The notes below the pieces were generated by a model, which did not search any database, was not told the origin of the DNA, and saw only the letters and a program-made list of their open reading frames with translations. Made by a program: the position numbers and the translations under genes. A stretch of 64,000 nucleotides of DNA. Source: Cornus controversa. Taxonomy: Eukaryota > Streptophyta > Magnoliopsida > Cornales > Cornaceae. The stretch is from positions 51,498,033 to 51,562,032 of the forward strand of contig CM048845.1 in assembly GCA_026545225.1 (NCBI GenBank), read 5' to 3'. Shown piece after piece: positions 20,822-31,307 of the stretch. Position 1 is the first letter of the stretch, and every line of letters begins with the position of its first letter.

Positions 20822-23662
20822 TCACGAGTCAAAATACACGGGATCCGTCAAAGTGACGACATCCACGTATTTGGTGGTGACTTGGTCATCCACGCACACT
20901 TTTAAGCGCTGCCCGTTCACTTTGAACAACGAGCCGTCTTTCAAGTCCTTCAATTCCACCGCTCCGTGGGGAGCGACGGAATTAATCAACGGAGGAAAGG
21001 GGTCTCTCGAAAATCTCCATTTAGGCAAATCCATGACAGTATTAACATCGAGCATGGAATTGACTTCACATATGGCTTGCTCAATGTCAAAATCATCACA
21101 GTTGAAGTGATTTAGGCATGCCTCTAAAGGATCCTTGGAAAGAATAGAAGGAAGTGCTTCTTGAACAAGGTCTTCCACAACATCGACACCAAAACACTCA
21201 CTTTCGTCGTCGGATGTGTGGTGGGAAGCATTGAAGATGTTCAAGCGGACTTTCATATTCCCAAAAGAGATGTCCATCACTCCGGTGCGGCAATTAACGC
21301 AAGCGTTTGCCGTGGCCAAGAATGGACGACCTAGAATGATAGGAATATGACGCTTTGGATTTTGGACCGGTTCCGTGTCAAGGACTATGAAGTCCACCGG
21401 AAAATAGAATTTGTCCACTTGAATGATGACATCCTCAATGATGCCACGTGGTTGCTTCACCGAACGGTCGGCAAGTTGCAACACAACCGTGGTATGCTTG
21501 AGTTCCCCCAAACCTAATTGTTGGTAAACTGAGAATGGAAGCAAATTGACACTAGCCCCTAGATCAAGAAGTGCTTTTTCAAAAGATTGATTTTTGATGG
21601 TGCACGAAATGGTCGGAGCACCCGGATCTTTGAATTTAGGAGGGGCTTGGTGTTGGAAAATGGAGCTTATGTGCTCAGTTAAGAGGACTTTCTTAGGAAC
21701 ATTATTCCTAGATTTGCGCTTTTGAGTGCACAAGTCCTTCAAGAATTTCGCATAGGAGGGAATTTGTCGAATAGCATCAAGGAGAGGGAGATTGATCTTT
21801 ACTTGTTTGAAGATCTCCATCATATCTTGGATTTTCTCTCCTTGCTTCCCAAAATGAGAAAGTTCCTTCAATCTTTGAGGAAAAGGAACCGGAGGTTCAT
21901 AAGAGGTGTCAAGATTTGGAATCGATGACGACCCAACTTCACTTGCCTTTCCTTTTGGATTTGAAGGGGTATTTTGCAAATTTGGATTTAACGGAAATAA
22001 TTTTGGATTTAATTGGGATTCTTTTGGATTTTTAGGTTGCTCTTGGAATTTCTTTCTCTCTTCCTCTCCTACCTTGGAATTAATGATTTTACCACTCCTT
22101 AAGGTTGTGATTGATTGAACTTGCTCCGGAGGAGCATTACAAGTTGAAGATGATGGATCTTCAATCATATGGACACCTTTGGGGTTCGCCACTGGTTGAC
22201 TCGGCAACTTACCTTCCTCCCTTCTATTTAAGGCATTAGCTAGTTGCCCGATTTGGGCTTCTAACCTAGCCATAGATTGAGCATTGGCTTCAAGCTTAGA
22301 GATTGATTGAGAGTGAGTTTGCAATAAGCGGGTGTTGGCCTCAAGATTGCTTATCACTCTTTCTTCAAAGCTTTGGCTTCTCGGAGGAGGTGGTGGTTGT
22401 TGGTAATTAGATCTTTGATTGTAAGGTTGAGGATTTGGCCTATAATGAGGCTGCTGAGAGGGGGAATTGAAAGAGTTTTGCCCTTGGAAAGAGGGACTTG
22501 ATTCTTGAGGTTTCCATGAGAAAGCCGGATGGTTCTTGTAACCAGGATTGTACGTGTTTGAATATGGATCATTCATTTGTTTAGAGTACAGGGCATTCGC
22601 TTGCTCTTGAGCATAATCGGGAGATTGCCCGGCAATAGGACAATCTCGCACGAAATGTGAAGTACTATAGCAAAACGAACAACCTTCCTGATTTTGGACA
22701 GATTGGTTTGGAGTAGGCAGCCCATTTTTCATGATTAAATCCGTTTTTCGGGATAGGGCTTCTACTTGCATGGCAACCTCATCTACCCGTGAAATCTCAT
22801 GCACTCCTCTACAAGGTTGGGTGGCCTTCCCTTTCCTAGTGGAGGAGCATTGAGCTGAATTGTTGCTTAGGGTTTGAAAAAGTTTCCATGCCTCATCGGG
22901 GCTTTTCAAAAGATATCCACCCCCACACGCGGAGTCTATCATTTGTCTATGTTGCTCACTCACCCCATCATAAAAACTTTGCACTAGCTGCCATTTTGGG
23001 ATAGCATGATGCGGACAAGATTTTAAAAGATCCTTTAACCTCTCCCACGTCTCATGGAATTGTTCTTGGTCAATTTGGGTGAATCCGGTGATTGCTCGCC
23101 GAATATCACTTGTCTTACCCATTGGGAAGTATTTTTTCAAGAACTCTATTTGCATCTCCACCCAATAATGGATTGAGTTAGGTTCTAAGGAGTTGAACCA
23201 ACTTCTAGCTTTATCTTTTAGGGAGAAGGGGAACATACGCAGCTTTAGATCATCCTCCGTAAAGTGTGGTATACGAATAGTGGAACACACGGAAAAGAAG
23301 TAATCTAAGTGCCGGTACGGATCCTCATTAGGGAGACCGTGGAAGCTATTAAGAAGATTGATGGTGGAGGACTTTATTTCGAATTGAGTTGCCGCTACAT
23401 CCAGAAATTGGATACATGAAGGTACTTCAAATGTAGTCGGAAGGTAAAAGTCCATAAGCAACTCTCCTTGAGGAGGTGGTGGTGGAGGTGGTTGTTCATG
23501 ATTAAAAGGAGGTAGTCCGGGAGGTTGTCTCTCATTTGGATCCATGTTTTCAGTCCTAGGCAATATAGGGTCCCTAGAGGTTCCTCTACGTTGTCTAAGT
23601 GTTCGTTCAAGTTCAATGTTACACGGAAGCAAAGGAAGTGACAAGGACCGTCTACCTAGCAT
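20822..23662 (-). CDS. gag-pol: Gag-protease ORF of E1 (946 residues)
   Basis: This long open frame encodes an Athila-type Gag with PERTLRQRR-like start motifs near residue 15, the gag core (EDPYRHLDYFFSVCSTIRIP, LKDKARSWFNSLEP, EFLKKYFP) around residues 110-200, a CCHC knuckle (CSFCYSTSHFVRDC) near 330, a Pro/Gln-rich linker, a coiled stretch with RREEGKLPSQ near 480, and a retropepsin (ALLDLGASVNLLPFSVYQQLG, then ILGRPFLATANACVNC) around 690-810. Its last ~50 residues match the end of Athila integrase ([23 protein letters not shown]). RT, RNase H and integrase core are not represented, so particle and protease functions could come from this ORF while polymerase functions would have to come from another element. 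Confidence 0.9.
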   Translation of the reverse strand: MLGRRSLSLPLLPCNIELERTLRQRRGTSRDPILPRTENMDPNERQPPGLPPFNHEQPPPPPPPQGELLMDFYLPTTFEVPSCIQFLDVAATQFEIKSSTINLLNSFHGLPNEDPYRHLDYFFSVCSTIRIPHFTEDDLKLRMFPFSLKDKARSWFNSLEPNSIHYWVEMQIEFLKKYFPMGKTSDIRRAITGFTQIDQEQFHETWERLKDLLKSCPHHAIPKWQLVQSFYDGVSEQHRQMIDSACGGGYLLKSPDEAWKLFQTLSNNSAQCSSTRKGKATQPCRGVHEISRVDEVAMQVEALSRKTDLIMKNGLPTPNQSVQNQEGCSFCYSTSHFVRDCPIAGQSPDYAQEQANALYSKQMNDPYSNTYNPGYKNHPAFSWKPQESSPSFQGQNSFNSPSQQPHYRPNPQPYNQRSNYQQPPPPPRSQSFEERVISNLEANTRLLQTHSQSISKLEANAQSMARLEAQIGQLANALNRREEGKLPSQPVANPKGVHMIEDPSSSTCNAPPEQVQSITTLRSGKIINSKVGEEERKKFQEQPKNPKESQLNPKLFPLNPNLQNTPSNPKGKASEVGSSSIPNLDTSYEPPVPFPQRLKELSHFGKQGEKIQDMMEIFKQVKINLPLLDAIRQIPSYAKFLKDLCTQKRKSRNNVPKKVLLTEHISSIFQHQAPPKFKDPGAPTISCTIKNQSFEKALLDLGASVNLLPFSVYQQLGLGELKHTTVVLQLADRSVKQPRGIIEDVIIQVDKFYFPVDFIVLDTEPVQNPKRHIPIILGRPFLATANACVNCRTGVMDISFGNMKVRLNIFNASHHTSDDESECFGVDVVEDLVQEALPSILSKDPLEACLNHFNCDDFDIEQAICEVNSMLDVNTVMDLPKWRFSRDPFPPLINSVAPHGAVELKDLKDGSLFKVNGQRLKVCVDDQVTTKYVDVVTLTDPVYFDS

Positions 23663-23924
23663 GCATTAACAATCGAACAACACCTCAATACACAAAGTAA
23701 CAATAATCTTTACAAAAAGAATGAATGAATTCAAACCACTAATTTTAGGCGTTATACTCACAAAGGGTTCCAAGTTTACTTCTCTTTGATGCCCGCTATG
23801 TGGTATACCTAAAATCAAGAAGTTTGAGAAATAAGAACAAAATATATACAAAAAGAATGAAAGAATTTCTAGCCTAAGAATTAAACCAGATTTAATCTTC
23901 CACTGGTGACAATAAAACCGTAGT
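23663..23924 (-). other. Leader of E1 between primer site and gag
   Basis: About 260 bases without supported coding content separate the primer site from the gag start. The ORF at 23666-24001 runs into the LTR and is not credible. Confidence 0.6.
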
Positions 23925-23943
23925 CCCCGGCAACGGCGCCAAA
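23925..23943 (-). other. Primer-binding site of E1
   Basis: The minus strand reads TTTGGCGCCGTTGCCGGGG, the site used across Athila and Tat elements (tRNA-Asp type). The LTR end lies four bases away, at 23948. Confidence 0.9.
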
Positions 23944-23947
23944 ATTT

Positions 23948-25327
23948 TGATGTGGTCGGAACTAAATTATATTGTAAGCTTAATTTTTCCCTTTTTATCA
24001 AAATATAATTTAACCACTCGCAAGAGCACGAATCTTTGTAGATAAGGTTCTATATAGAGGGTATCGATCCCACGAGGACTAGTCGCAATTGTCTTAAAGG
24101 AAGATTAATTCTACTTTAATTCGAAAAACAGATTTTTAAATTTATGTTTCGAAACTATTGCATGAATGAAATGACAAGAAAAGTAAAGAGTTTAAAGTTG
24201 GGAGAGAGAACTAGGGTTGGTTTCCACCACTAGCCATTCACATGTTCATAAGTGTAGCAGGCATGGGATTCGTTAATTAAATGCCTAACAATGTCATTAG
24301 GCTTGTGACCTCAATGACATATCAAAAGATCAATGTGTGTGCTAACCTATCATAATCCATCTTCAACAAGCATAGCTCTTCAACCTAACTAACTACCTAA
24401 TTACTCTACTCTCTAAGTGAACACTACATGCATCCAAACTACCTTGTCTTGGCATGGTCTATACAAACTAACATCACACATTCATTTAAACACCATTATC
24501 TAGCCATCATTTGCACTTCTTGTGGAATATGCAAATGTTGTGCATTCATGTGACAAAATCTACTCTAAGACAAGAATAAATTCCAAATCAAATGAATATA
24601 TATAAGAGATGTATTTGTGTACATAATCACTAGGCTAAATAATCAACATTTAATTACAAATCCCAAGAGCTACAAAGATGAACAAGTTTACATGGCTAGG
24701 GGTTGAAACCAACACCCTAGTAGAAGAGTTAGTTGCTCATGGTTGCCTTGCACCCTTCCATTGATGAAGAGAATGAAGCTTCTTGGTCTGGTTCAGCTTT
24801 TTTTTTTCCTCTCTCGAAGGTCTCTCCCCTAGTCTTCTTGTGTGTTGAGAGATATGAGATATGTGTGGCTTTTTGGTGCTTTTTGGCTCCTTTTTCTCCT
24901 TTGGGGCCCACAATATATATATATATATCATTATATATATCTCTTGTATCAAGAAGGCCCCCAAAAGTCTTATTCAAGTCAGACAATCCCCCTAAGTCGT
25001 GCAAAAAGGGGGATTTTGTTGCAAGTGGGAGAGCAGGTGAGCAAGTTGCCAAGTGGGCTCTGCAGCATCTCGATTGATCGAGATTGAATCTCGATTGATC
25101 GAGATTTCGATCAATCGAAATGAGATCTCGATCAATCGAGATTTCGATTAATCGAGATCAACATCTCGATTGATTGTAGAAAGCTTCCAACTTTGCTCCA
25201 TTTGCTCCAATACCTGCAAAACATCAAAAACACAAAAATACCGTAAACATATCTCGGTAAACGCGAAAATAGAACTAACGTATGTAAGAAAGAGGGTTCA
25301 AATGCATAGAATTGAACACTTATCACA
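23948..25327 (-). repeat. 5' LTR of E1
   Basis: It matches 15241-16658 nearly base for base, with about 20-25 substitutions by eye, small microsatellite length changes and a shorter stretch after the palindrome array. It carries the array 25067-25174 and an AT patch at 24911-24940. The outer edge TATCACA at 25321-25327 meets copy B gag sequence. Confidence 0.92.
25067..25174. repeat. Palindrome array in E1 5' LTR
   Basis: Same unit and order as 16357-16470: two ATCTCGATTGATCGAGAT units, one TTTCGATCAATCGAAAT unit, one ATCTCGATCAATCGAGAT unit, one TTCGATTAATCGA unit and a last partial unit. Confidence 0.95.
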
Positions 25328-25789
25328 CGTGATCATGCGAAGATGGTGCTTAATGTCTTTCCTCCACTGATACGCTTCAGTCACCTCTGTACACCCTAAA
25401 AACTCCGACAAATTCCCTTTTGTGAAGGAATTCTATACCCTCTCCAAAGTGTTGGGCTGCTCCATGGGTAATGGAACCTGTGCCATCCACCGCGGTTATT
25501 GATTTTGAAGAACAATTGCCACTCCTATAGGACAGCCTGAGCGATAATAGCTACCAAACTAGGAGGTATCTCCGTATTCCCACCCTGAGCATTATCCTAA
25601 TCAAGGATTCAGTTCACATTCATTCTCCTATAGTGTGGCATCTGAAGATGAACTAGGAAAGACATGAATACCCCAATAATAGATTAGAGTATAATGAGTC
25701 CTATACCTAAGTTCTACTTATCAGAATATGCAATATGGAAGATACTATACGATAGACCCTAAGGACCCGAGAATACTTGAAGCTGGAAT
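25328..25789 (-). pseudogene. gag: Gag region, copy B (part right of E1)
   Basis: The minus strand encodes gag N-terminal sequence (LSEFLGCTEVTEAYQWRKDI-like) that continues the gag at 14500-15240, and a leader up to the primer site. It parallels copy A at about 7380-7732. The separation is due to the E1 insertion. Confidence 0.75.
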
Positions 25790-25803
25790 GCTATGATACC
25801 AAC
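25790..25803 (-). other. Primer-binding site of copy B
   Basis: The minus strand reads TTGGTATCATAGC directly beside the LTR start at 25804, an initiator tRNA-Met site with slight drift. It parallels the site of copy A at 7733-7744. Confidence 0.8.
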
Positions 25804-26442
25804 TGAAATACCCCATACAAATTTCAAGCATGAGGTGGCCAGTCTCATACATAAAACGTAAGGGATACTAACAACTGATAGCAAGAAAGCATAGAATACA
25901 AAGACATAATGAAACAAATTTTAAATCAGAATAGAAAGTCCATCTGAAGTAATAAAATGTTAAATAAATAAAGTACATGTCTGGCAATACCCCTTGACCA
26001 GAAAGAACAAGAGTTATTATTATAAATTAAATAATCGAACAACCAACGTCCCAATTGAGTTCATAAGCTGATCATGAAGAAAATAATAGATTCCTACTCT
26101 AAAAACTAATGAGAGGAGATGCTTACCAAAATCAACCAACCCAAGACTCTATCCTCATGGTGGAACCGGCCTTTGACCTAAAATATCAACAAAGTGGATT
26201 AAATCCACGAGCAAGTTCCCTCTCCTACAACCCATTTAGAGAACCGATAAATATACCCTCTATATGAGGGATAACCAATATATACATAATTATATACAAA
26301 ACATTTTCCTATTTAACTCATGTCTCCAAAATAGACGTTGTCCTATATACCGTCCCAATTCAACCCCTATCCCACAAATTTAAAACCTATTATATAAGTT
26401 CAAAACCCAAGGCACAAAAACATAATACCCTATTAATCCTAG

Positions 26443-26600
26443 GCAATCATTACATGCCTCCTATACTATCATTAAATACCTTATTAAGTATTGGCAATCC
26501 TGACATGCCCCCTGGCAATCCTTACATGCCTCCCTAGATACCTTATTAGGTATTGGCAATCCTAACATGCCCCCTGACAATAATTACATGCCTTTACAAC
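26443..26600. repeat. Short tandem expansion in the Tekay-like LTR
   Basis: Five copies of a unit built on GGCAATCNTNACATGCC, some separated by ATACCTTATTAGGTATT, lie here. The sister LTR has fewer, so the array grew or shrank after insertion. Confidence 0.75.
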
Positions 26601-28282
26601 TAACCTATTAAACCAAAACAAAAGACCTAACCTACTTAACACATTAATTTAATCTAACAGAAGTTCAATCACCACAATAAAATAACTCATACGCAATTAA
26701 ACTAAAACCAAATATCATGAACAGTTATGATTTCAAAGAATACAATTAAGGAAGAAAAAACATAATATAACCAAAAATTAAAAGAACGGGCACATAATCA
26801 AATCCTCAACGTGCCTAAATTATCGAGGGTGTCTAAACCTAGCTCTAATTTAGGTTTCCAGACCTATTTTGTTCCTAAGAACCCTATTTAATCATTCTAG
26901 AATTTTTTAAAATTTTTAAAAAATTTAAAAAAAATTTCCAAATAAAAGAAAATGAAATCCCAATTTTGAGGCATACTTTTAAAACCAATTTATCCACGAG
27001 GGAAGCTCATTTCCACTTGAAATTTAAAATTCATGCCTATTCTGACCCCAAAAGAACAAATTAAAAGTTTGGAAATTTTTTGGAATTTTTCGGTAAATTT
27101 AAAATTTTTTCAAAATTTAAGAAAATAAGAATCTAGTTTTGAGGCATACTTTTTATACTAGTTTAACACAAGGGAACCTTATTTTGACTTAATATTTAAA
27201 ACCCAAGAGGATTCTATCCCCAAAAGGTTTCCCAATTTTTTTTAGAATTTTTGATAATTTAAAATTATTTTTAAAAATTATTTTTCCTATTTTTCTAATT
27301 TAAAAATCAATTTTAAAAGAATTTAAAAAATATAAAAATGTCCCGGACTGGGCCCAGTGGGGGGGCCTGGTGAGTGGGACCAGAATATCATTTTTCGGTC
27401 CCTGCCGGCTATCGGAAGGGGCCCCATGCGCCGGCGGCGCGCGTGGGCATGTGCGCCCACTTCCTTCTTCTTCTTCCTCTCTTTTTTTCCTTTTTTTTTC
27501 TTTTCTCTGCAACTCACGATTAGCCAACTTTTTGGCCAATTTTCAGTCACTTCTGAGCACCGAATCGCGCATATGAATATACCATTGAACTCATCTCAAT
27601 CTAAGCTACGCATTGGTACCAAAATCACCCTCTCTCTCGGCCTAAATCAAAAACGCCCAATTTCAAGTTTCAAAAATCTAGAATTTCGAATTCAATTTTC
27701 CGTCGATCTACCCAATGGTTCACAACCAAAATTTTAAGGATTACTCAGGGAAGCAAGATTTACCTATTAATCGGAACAAAAACCTTAAAAAATGATGAAT
27801 ATAATAAACCCAATTTCATGTTCGTATATATTTATATATATATATACACCCGCCTATACAGTCATATATACATGCATATACATATACAAAAACACTCTAT
27901 AGCAGTACCAAACCCCTAGATTCTTCATGTTTAATCCACAGTATTTCCTTAGCATGCATAATCATACAATTTCATAATTAAATACATGAATATACGTATA
28001 CAAGCAACATATTTACATAATAAAAAATATATAATCTATGTTTATGATTTAAAGGGGAAGAGAAAAGTTCAAACTTGCCTTTTTGACGAACAAGAACTCA
28101 TCTCAATGAGCCGCGCCTTCTCTTCCTTCTTTCTTGCGTCTACGCTCTTTCGGTCTCTGTACGTGTAAACGACAGAAACCCTAACCCCCTTTTCTTTTTA
28201 TTTTATTTTAATTTTCTTTCTAGAAAACTAAAATAAAACTTCCTAAGTAATTATATTAATAAATATAAAATACTTAGCCCAC

Positions 28283-28307
28283 CTATATATATATATATAT
28301 ATATATA
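28283..28307. repeat. (AT)n microsatellite
   Basis: A pure TA repeat of about 12 units inside the LTR of copy B. Confidence 0.9.
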
Positions 28308-29106
28308 GCCCAACCCAATAGCTCAATCTAAAATTTAAAGAACATGCAGCTCAATCTAAAATTTAAAAAAATAAAGTAAAATACCAAGACCCAGTCCAAA
28401 AAAATAAAATAAAAATAAAGTAAACTACACCACAATATTTAAAGCACTTAAAGAATTTAGTCCAACTAATAAAGCAATTCAATTTAATTAATAAAAAAAA
28501 AATAAAGCATTTAAATTAAAATTAAAAGTCCTCCAAAATTACGGGGTATTACAAGGAAAGGAAATACAATCAATAAATAAATAAATACAACTCTTGATAC
28601 ATCAATTTAACCCAACCCAAATAAATTGATAAAAACCATAGTGGTCCATGCATTTATACAAAGTTCCAAGATCGAAGTTAACAAGACTCAAGTCAATTAC
28701 GAGGCAACATAAAGTAAACTAATGTAACATAAAGTTACTAGATCTCCATTAAAATATAGCAGATTGTCCTCATGCTAAGCTATCTGTGTCCCAGTATCAC
28801 CTCTCATATCTACAAATCTGTGATGGGTGAGCTTTTTTTGGAAAAGCTCAATAGATGGTATTCAAACTAAATTTAGTAACTCATGATATGTGACAACATG
28901 AACACATACACAATGATATAACATGCTAGCAAGTGGGTAAGACAATAGAATCAAATAAAATTCATAGTTAAAGTCACATGGTCAGGCAATAACATGCCAA
29001 GCAAATTTCAACTATGATATTCATGAAATTAATCATATTTTATTCCATCATTTTCAAGAAAATATAAAGCACAATATAGGCATATAATTCTGGGCGTTGT
29101 TCATAG

Positions 29107-29229
29107 TTCCGTACATTTACTGAGATAAATCACGTAGATTCCGTGCACTTACAAAAGTAAGCAATGTAGATTTCGTACACTTATGCGAGGTAAGCCATGT
29201 AAATTCTGTGCATAAAACAAGTCACGTAA
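29107..29229. repeat. ~33-base minisatellite
   Basis: Four degenerate units start TTCCGTACA, TTCCGTGCA, TTTCGTACA and TTCTGTGCA, and end near (G/C)(A/C)CGTAGA or CATGTAAA. Spacing is 32-33 bases. Confidence 0.75.
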
Positions 29230-29805
29230 CAATTGCTAGTTTTACGGACTACTAACCCGATGGAATCCAACACCATTTGGCCAAGTTTAAGGTCTGTCTG
29301 GCATAACCCCGTTAACTAATTCAATTTTCATGCATCAAAATACACCAAAACATCTCATAATGAGCAGTCATTCACAGACATTAACAAAATTTTCTCATGC
29401 TTGAATTTATCAAACATTAGCAAAATACCTCCATTAATAAATATGTTCACATCAGTCATCTCATGCAAGCATTTTATCGAACAGGATATGGGTACACCTC
29501 AATTTCTTTTTCAATTAATACATATGCTCCAAAAATTTCTACATTAGGAAAAATAAATAAATAACTATGCATCACCATATGAATATGTCACCACGTGAAA
29601 ATGATTCTAGTATACCTATATAATATATACAAGGTAGTTGCACAAACAGTGAGATGTCACTATTATACCCAACACTGTACGATGAAAGACCTCTATATAT
29701 GTGAATGAAATAGTGAGATAGTGCCAGTATATTTCAACCCTTACTTGTCCCACAATCAGCTATGTACATTTACTCAAATCATGCATGTAATGTTTCAAGT
29801 ACACC

Positions 29806-29818
29806 TATACATACATAC

Positions 29819-29852
<34 letters not shown>

Positions 29853-29905
29853 ATGTTTACATATATATACATATATATATATATGGGGACATATGCATAT
29901 ATATA
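29806..29905. repeat. Compound AT/ACAT microsatellite
   Basis: Alternating TA, TATG and ACATA runs make up about 100 bases, with imperfect inverted symmetry. Confidence 0.9.
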
Positions 29906-30260
29906 GGTAATTTAACTAGAACACCTCAAGCACACTGAGACACCTACACTGCCTATCCTCATTTGCTTCTCAATTTCCCACTTACACACACAAGACGTAC
30001 TGTACCACACCCAAATAAGCCCCTCTTCAAGTCTTAAGTTCACATAACCTAATACACATACATTCTCATATGAAATAAAATGAGGTGATAACTTGTAAGA
30101 TTAACTAGTGTTTAAATATATTGTAGATTTATACACAGTTCCTAAGATGATCCTAATCACTTCCTCAACTTGAGTTCATAGTCTACAAAACACACATATA
30201 CATGAAATGTAATGGAATGAAAAGCAAAAATAAAAAAGCCTGTATGTGTATATATAATTG

Positions 30261-30499
30261 TGTTGAGTGAGATTGGGTGTATAAGGGTTAAGGATTGAGA
30301 GTTGAGCGTACTCTTGATACAATCTTTCAACTTGTACTGTTATAATCTATATAGTGAAATTGGGCTCTTCATGGACGTAGGCTTGTTTAGCCAAACCACG
30401 TATAATTCTTAGTGTGTTTTGCAAATTGCTTCATGCTTGTTTAGTTATTGTCATATCGTAATATTTGATGGTACGTGATTGGATGCTTGTTTCTCAACA
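30261..30499 (+). repeat. Copia LTR of fragment L
   Basis: The short LTR with TG...CA ends and a 7-base terminal inverted repeat is typical of Ty1/copia. No second copy is in the window. Confidence 0.8.
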
Positions 30500-30501
30500 A
30501 A

Positions 30502-30514
30502 TTGGTATCAGAGC
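30502..30514 (+). other. Primer-binding site of copia fragment L
   Basis: TTGGTATCAGAGC, the initiator tRNA-Met site used by plant copia elements, lies two bases after the LTR end. Confidence 0.9.
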
Positions 30515-30606
30515 TTCAAGGTGCACACATGGTGTTTGATAAAAATCTTGTCTACATTTTTTCTTCATAACACGAGTATTGTTTGTCTTGGGCACTTGTG
30601 ACAATC

Positions 30607-30753
30607 ATGGTCGGTAATATTGCCACACAATACAAGGTGGAGATATTTGATGGTAAGGGTAGCTTCACCCTATGGCAAGGGAGGGTGAATGACATCCTAG
30701 TTCAACAAGGCTCAGCGCGGGTGTTGAAAGGGAATGATGGAAAGTCATAAAAA
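30607..30753 (+). pseudogene. gag: Copia gag N-terminus
   Basis: An ATG at 30607 opens a short reading frame with VEIFDGKGSFTLWQGRVNDI, the usual copia gag start (F-D-G-x-N/S-F-x-x-W block). It is too short to be functional and the rest of the element is absent. Confidence 0.8.
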
Positions 30754-30775
30754 ATGTCAGTTGATAATTAGCAGG

Positions 30776-31307
30776 ATATAGAGTCAAAGTGTCACGCTCT
30801 GATTTATGACTCCCGGTTAAGAGCGAGGAAAATGGTGGTGAATAGTGAAAATCAAACATCAATACTACTCATTTAGAATTACACTCTAATATCATGCTCT
30901 AATACTAAGTTATCACACCCCGATTTTCGACTTCCGAAAACCGAGGGTGATTAGGTTACACGTCATCACCTCACATCAACAATTCATTTATTCATTTAAA
31001 ATTTCATTACCGTGGAAGCATAAATTAAATCATGTATACAGTGTGTGTATACGTATATAATCCTCTCATACAAGCGGGTCCCTCATAGGGGCATATGTGT
31101 ACTTAAACCTCAACATTGGTCATTACTGAATTACACAGTGCGATTAATCGAAGCATGTCCTTCAATTAATCATAACACCCCCTTTCATTAATCGTAGGTT
31201 GAATTTTAATCAATTAAAGTTATGCTTGATCGTAGTTATATCGAAGTACTATCGTAACCAGACTAAAATTTGAAGTCCAATTCCATCACATATTTTTGAT
31301 AGATGTT
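30776..31307 (-). repeat. Old Ty3 LTR fragment K with primer-site edge
   Basis: Near 30890-30910 the minus strand has a decayed primer site (TTAGTATTAGAGCATG), next to an LTR edge that reads TATCACACCCCGATTTTCGAC on the plus strand. The same edge phrase (CCCCGATTT, ACTCCC, CCGAGGGTGA) marks LTR H at 35480. About 390 bases of LTR remain before element F begins. Short AATTAATCGA-type palindromes lie at 31140-31230. Confidence 0.65.

Larger units (their letters stand above)
15241..25327 (-). mobile_element. Athila-type Ty3 element E1, nested in copy B
   Basis: LTRs at 15241-16658 and 23948-25327, a TGGCGCCGTTGCCGGGG-type primer site (tRNA-Asp style), gag-protease, an extra ORF, a conserved non-coding region and a 3' polypurine tract are in Athila order on the minus strand. 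The two LTRs differ at only about 20-25 sites by eye over ~1.38 kb, plus one length difference, so it is young relative to its host copy B. No RT, RNase H or integrase core is present, so it looks non-autonomous, although its frames are long and open. No 5-base target duplication is visible (AATTT and CGTGA). Confidence 0.9.
8231..28553 (-). mobile_element. Tekay/Del-like Ty3 element, copy B, with nested Athila E1
   Basis: This minus-strand chromovirus has ~2.7 kb LTRs at 8231-10965 and 25804-28553, a polypurine tract beside the left LTR, a tRNA-Met primer site beside the right LTR, and gag-protease-RT-RNase H-integrase between. Athila element E1 (15241-25327) interrupts its gag. The two LTRs differ at many sites and lengths by eye, so the insertion is old, and the coding region is broken about six to ten times. 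Flanking 5-mers (ATTAG and AGGAA) do not match, so no target duplication is visible. Confidence 0.85.
25804..28553 (-). repeat. 5' LTR of copy B
   Basis: The 2750-base LTR has TGAAATACCCC and GGGGTATTACA ends. Compared with 8231-10965 it has many substitutions and a local expansion at 26443-26600 of a unit like GGCAATCCTNACATGCC (five copies, against two or three near 8893-8965). It carries a GC-rich patch at 27345-27460 and AT runs at 27826-27845 and 28283-28307. ORFs at 27300-27737 fall in the GC-rich patch and are not supported as genes. Confidence 0.85.
28554..30260. repeat. Unassigned AT-rich repeat DNA, probable LTR remnant
   Basis: There is no gene here. Short phrases such as GAGCTTTTTTTGGAAAAGCT near 28829 and the segment about ACTAACCCGATGGAATCC near 29250 are of a kind met in plant Ty3 LTRs, but neither terminus nor primer site is visible. 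It includes a ~33-base minisatellite (29107-29229) and AT/GT microsatellites (29806-29905). An ORF at 29721-29906 is microsatellite-derived. Confidence 0.5.
30261..30775 (+). mobile_element. Ty1/copia fragment L: LTR, primer site, start of gag
   Basis: A 239-base LTR (30261-30499) has matching inverted ends TGTTGAG and CTCAACA and a TATA-like CTATATAG near 30347. It is followed two bases later by the primer site TTGGTATCAGAGC and, after about 90 bases, by the N-terminus of copia gag. Everything downstream is missing from this place, replaced by fragment K. It is a broken remnant. Confidence 0.85.

Noticed and set aside
27300-27737. Overlapping ORFs in the GC-rich patch of the Tekay-like LTR (also 9737-10019)
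   Set aside because: Low-complexity Lys/Glu and Arg/Gly products in different frames, not conserved between the two LTRs.
29721-29906. 61-residue ORF rich in Tyr and Ile
   Set aside because: It is a translation of an AT/ACAT microsatellite.
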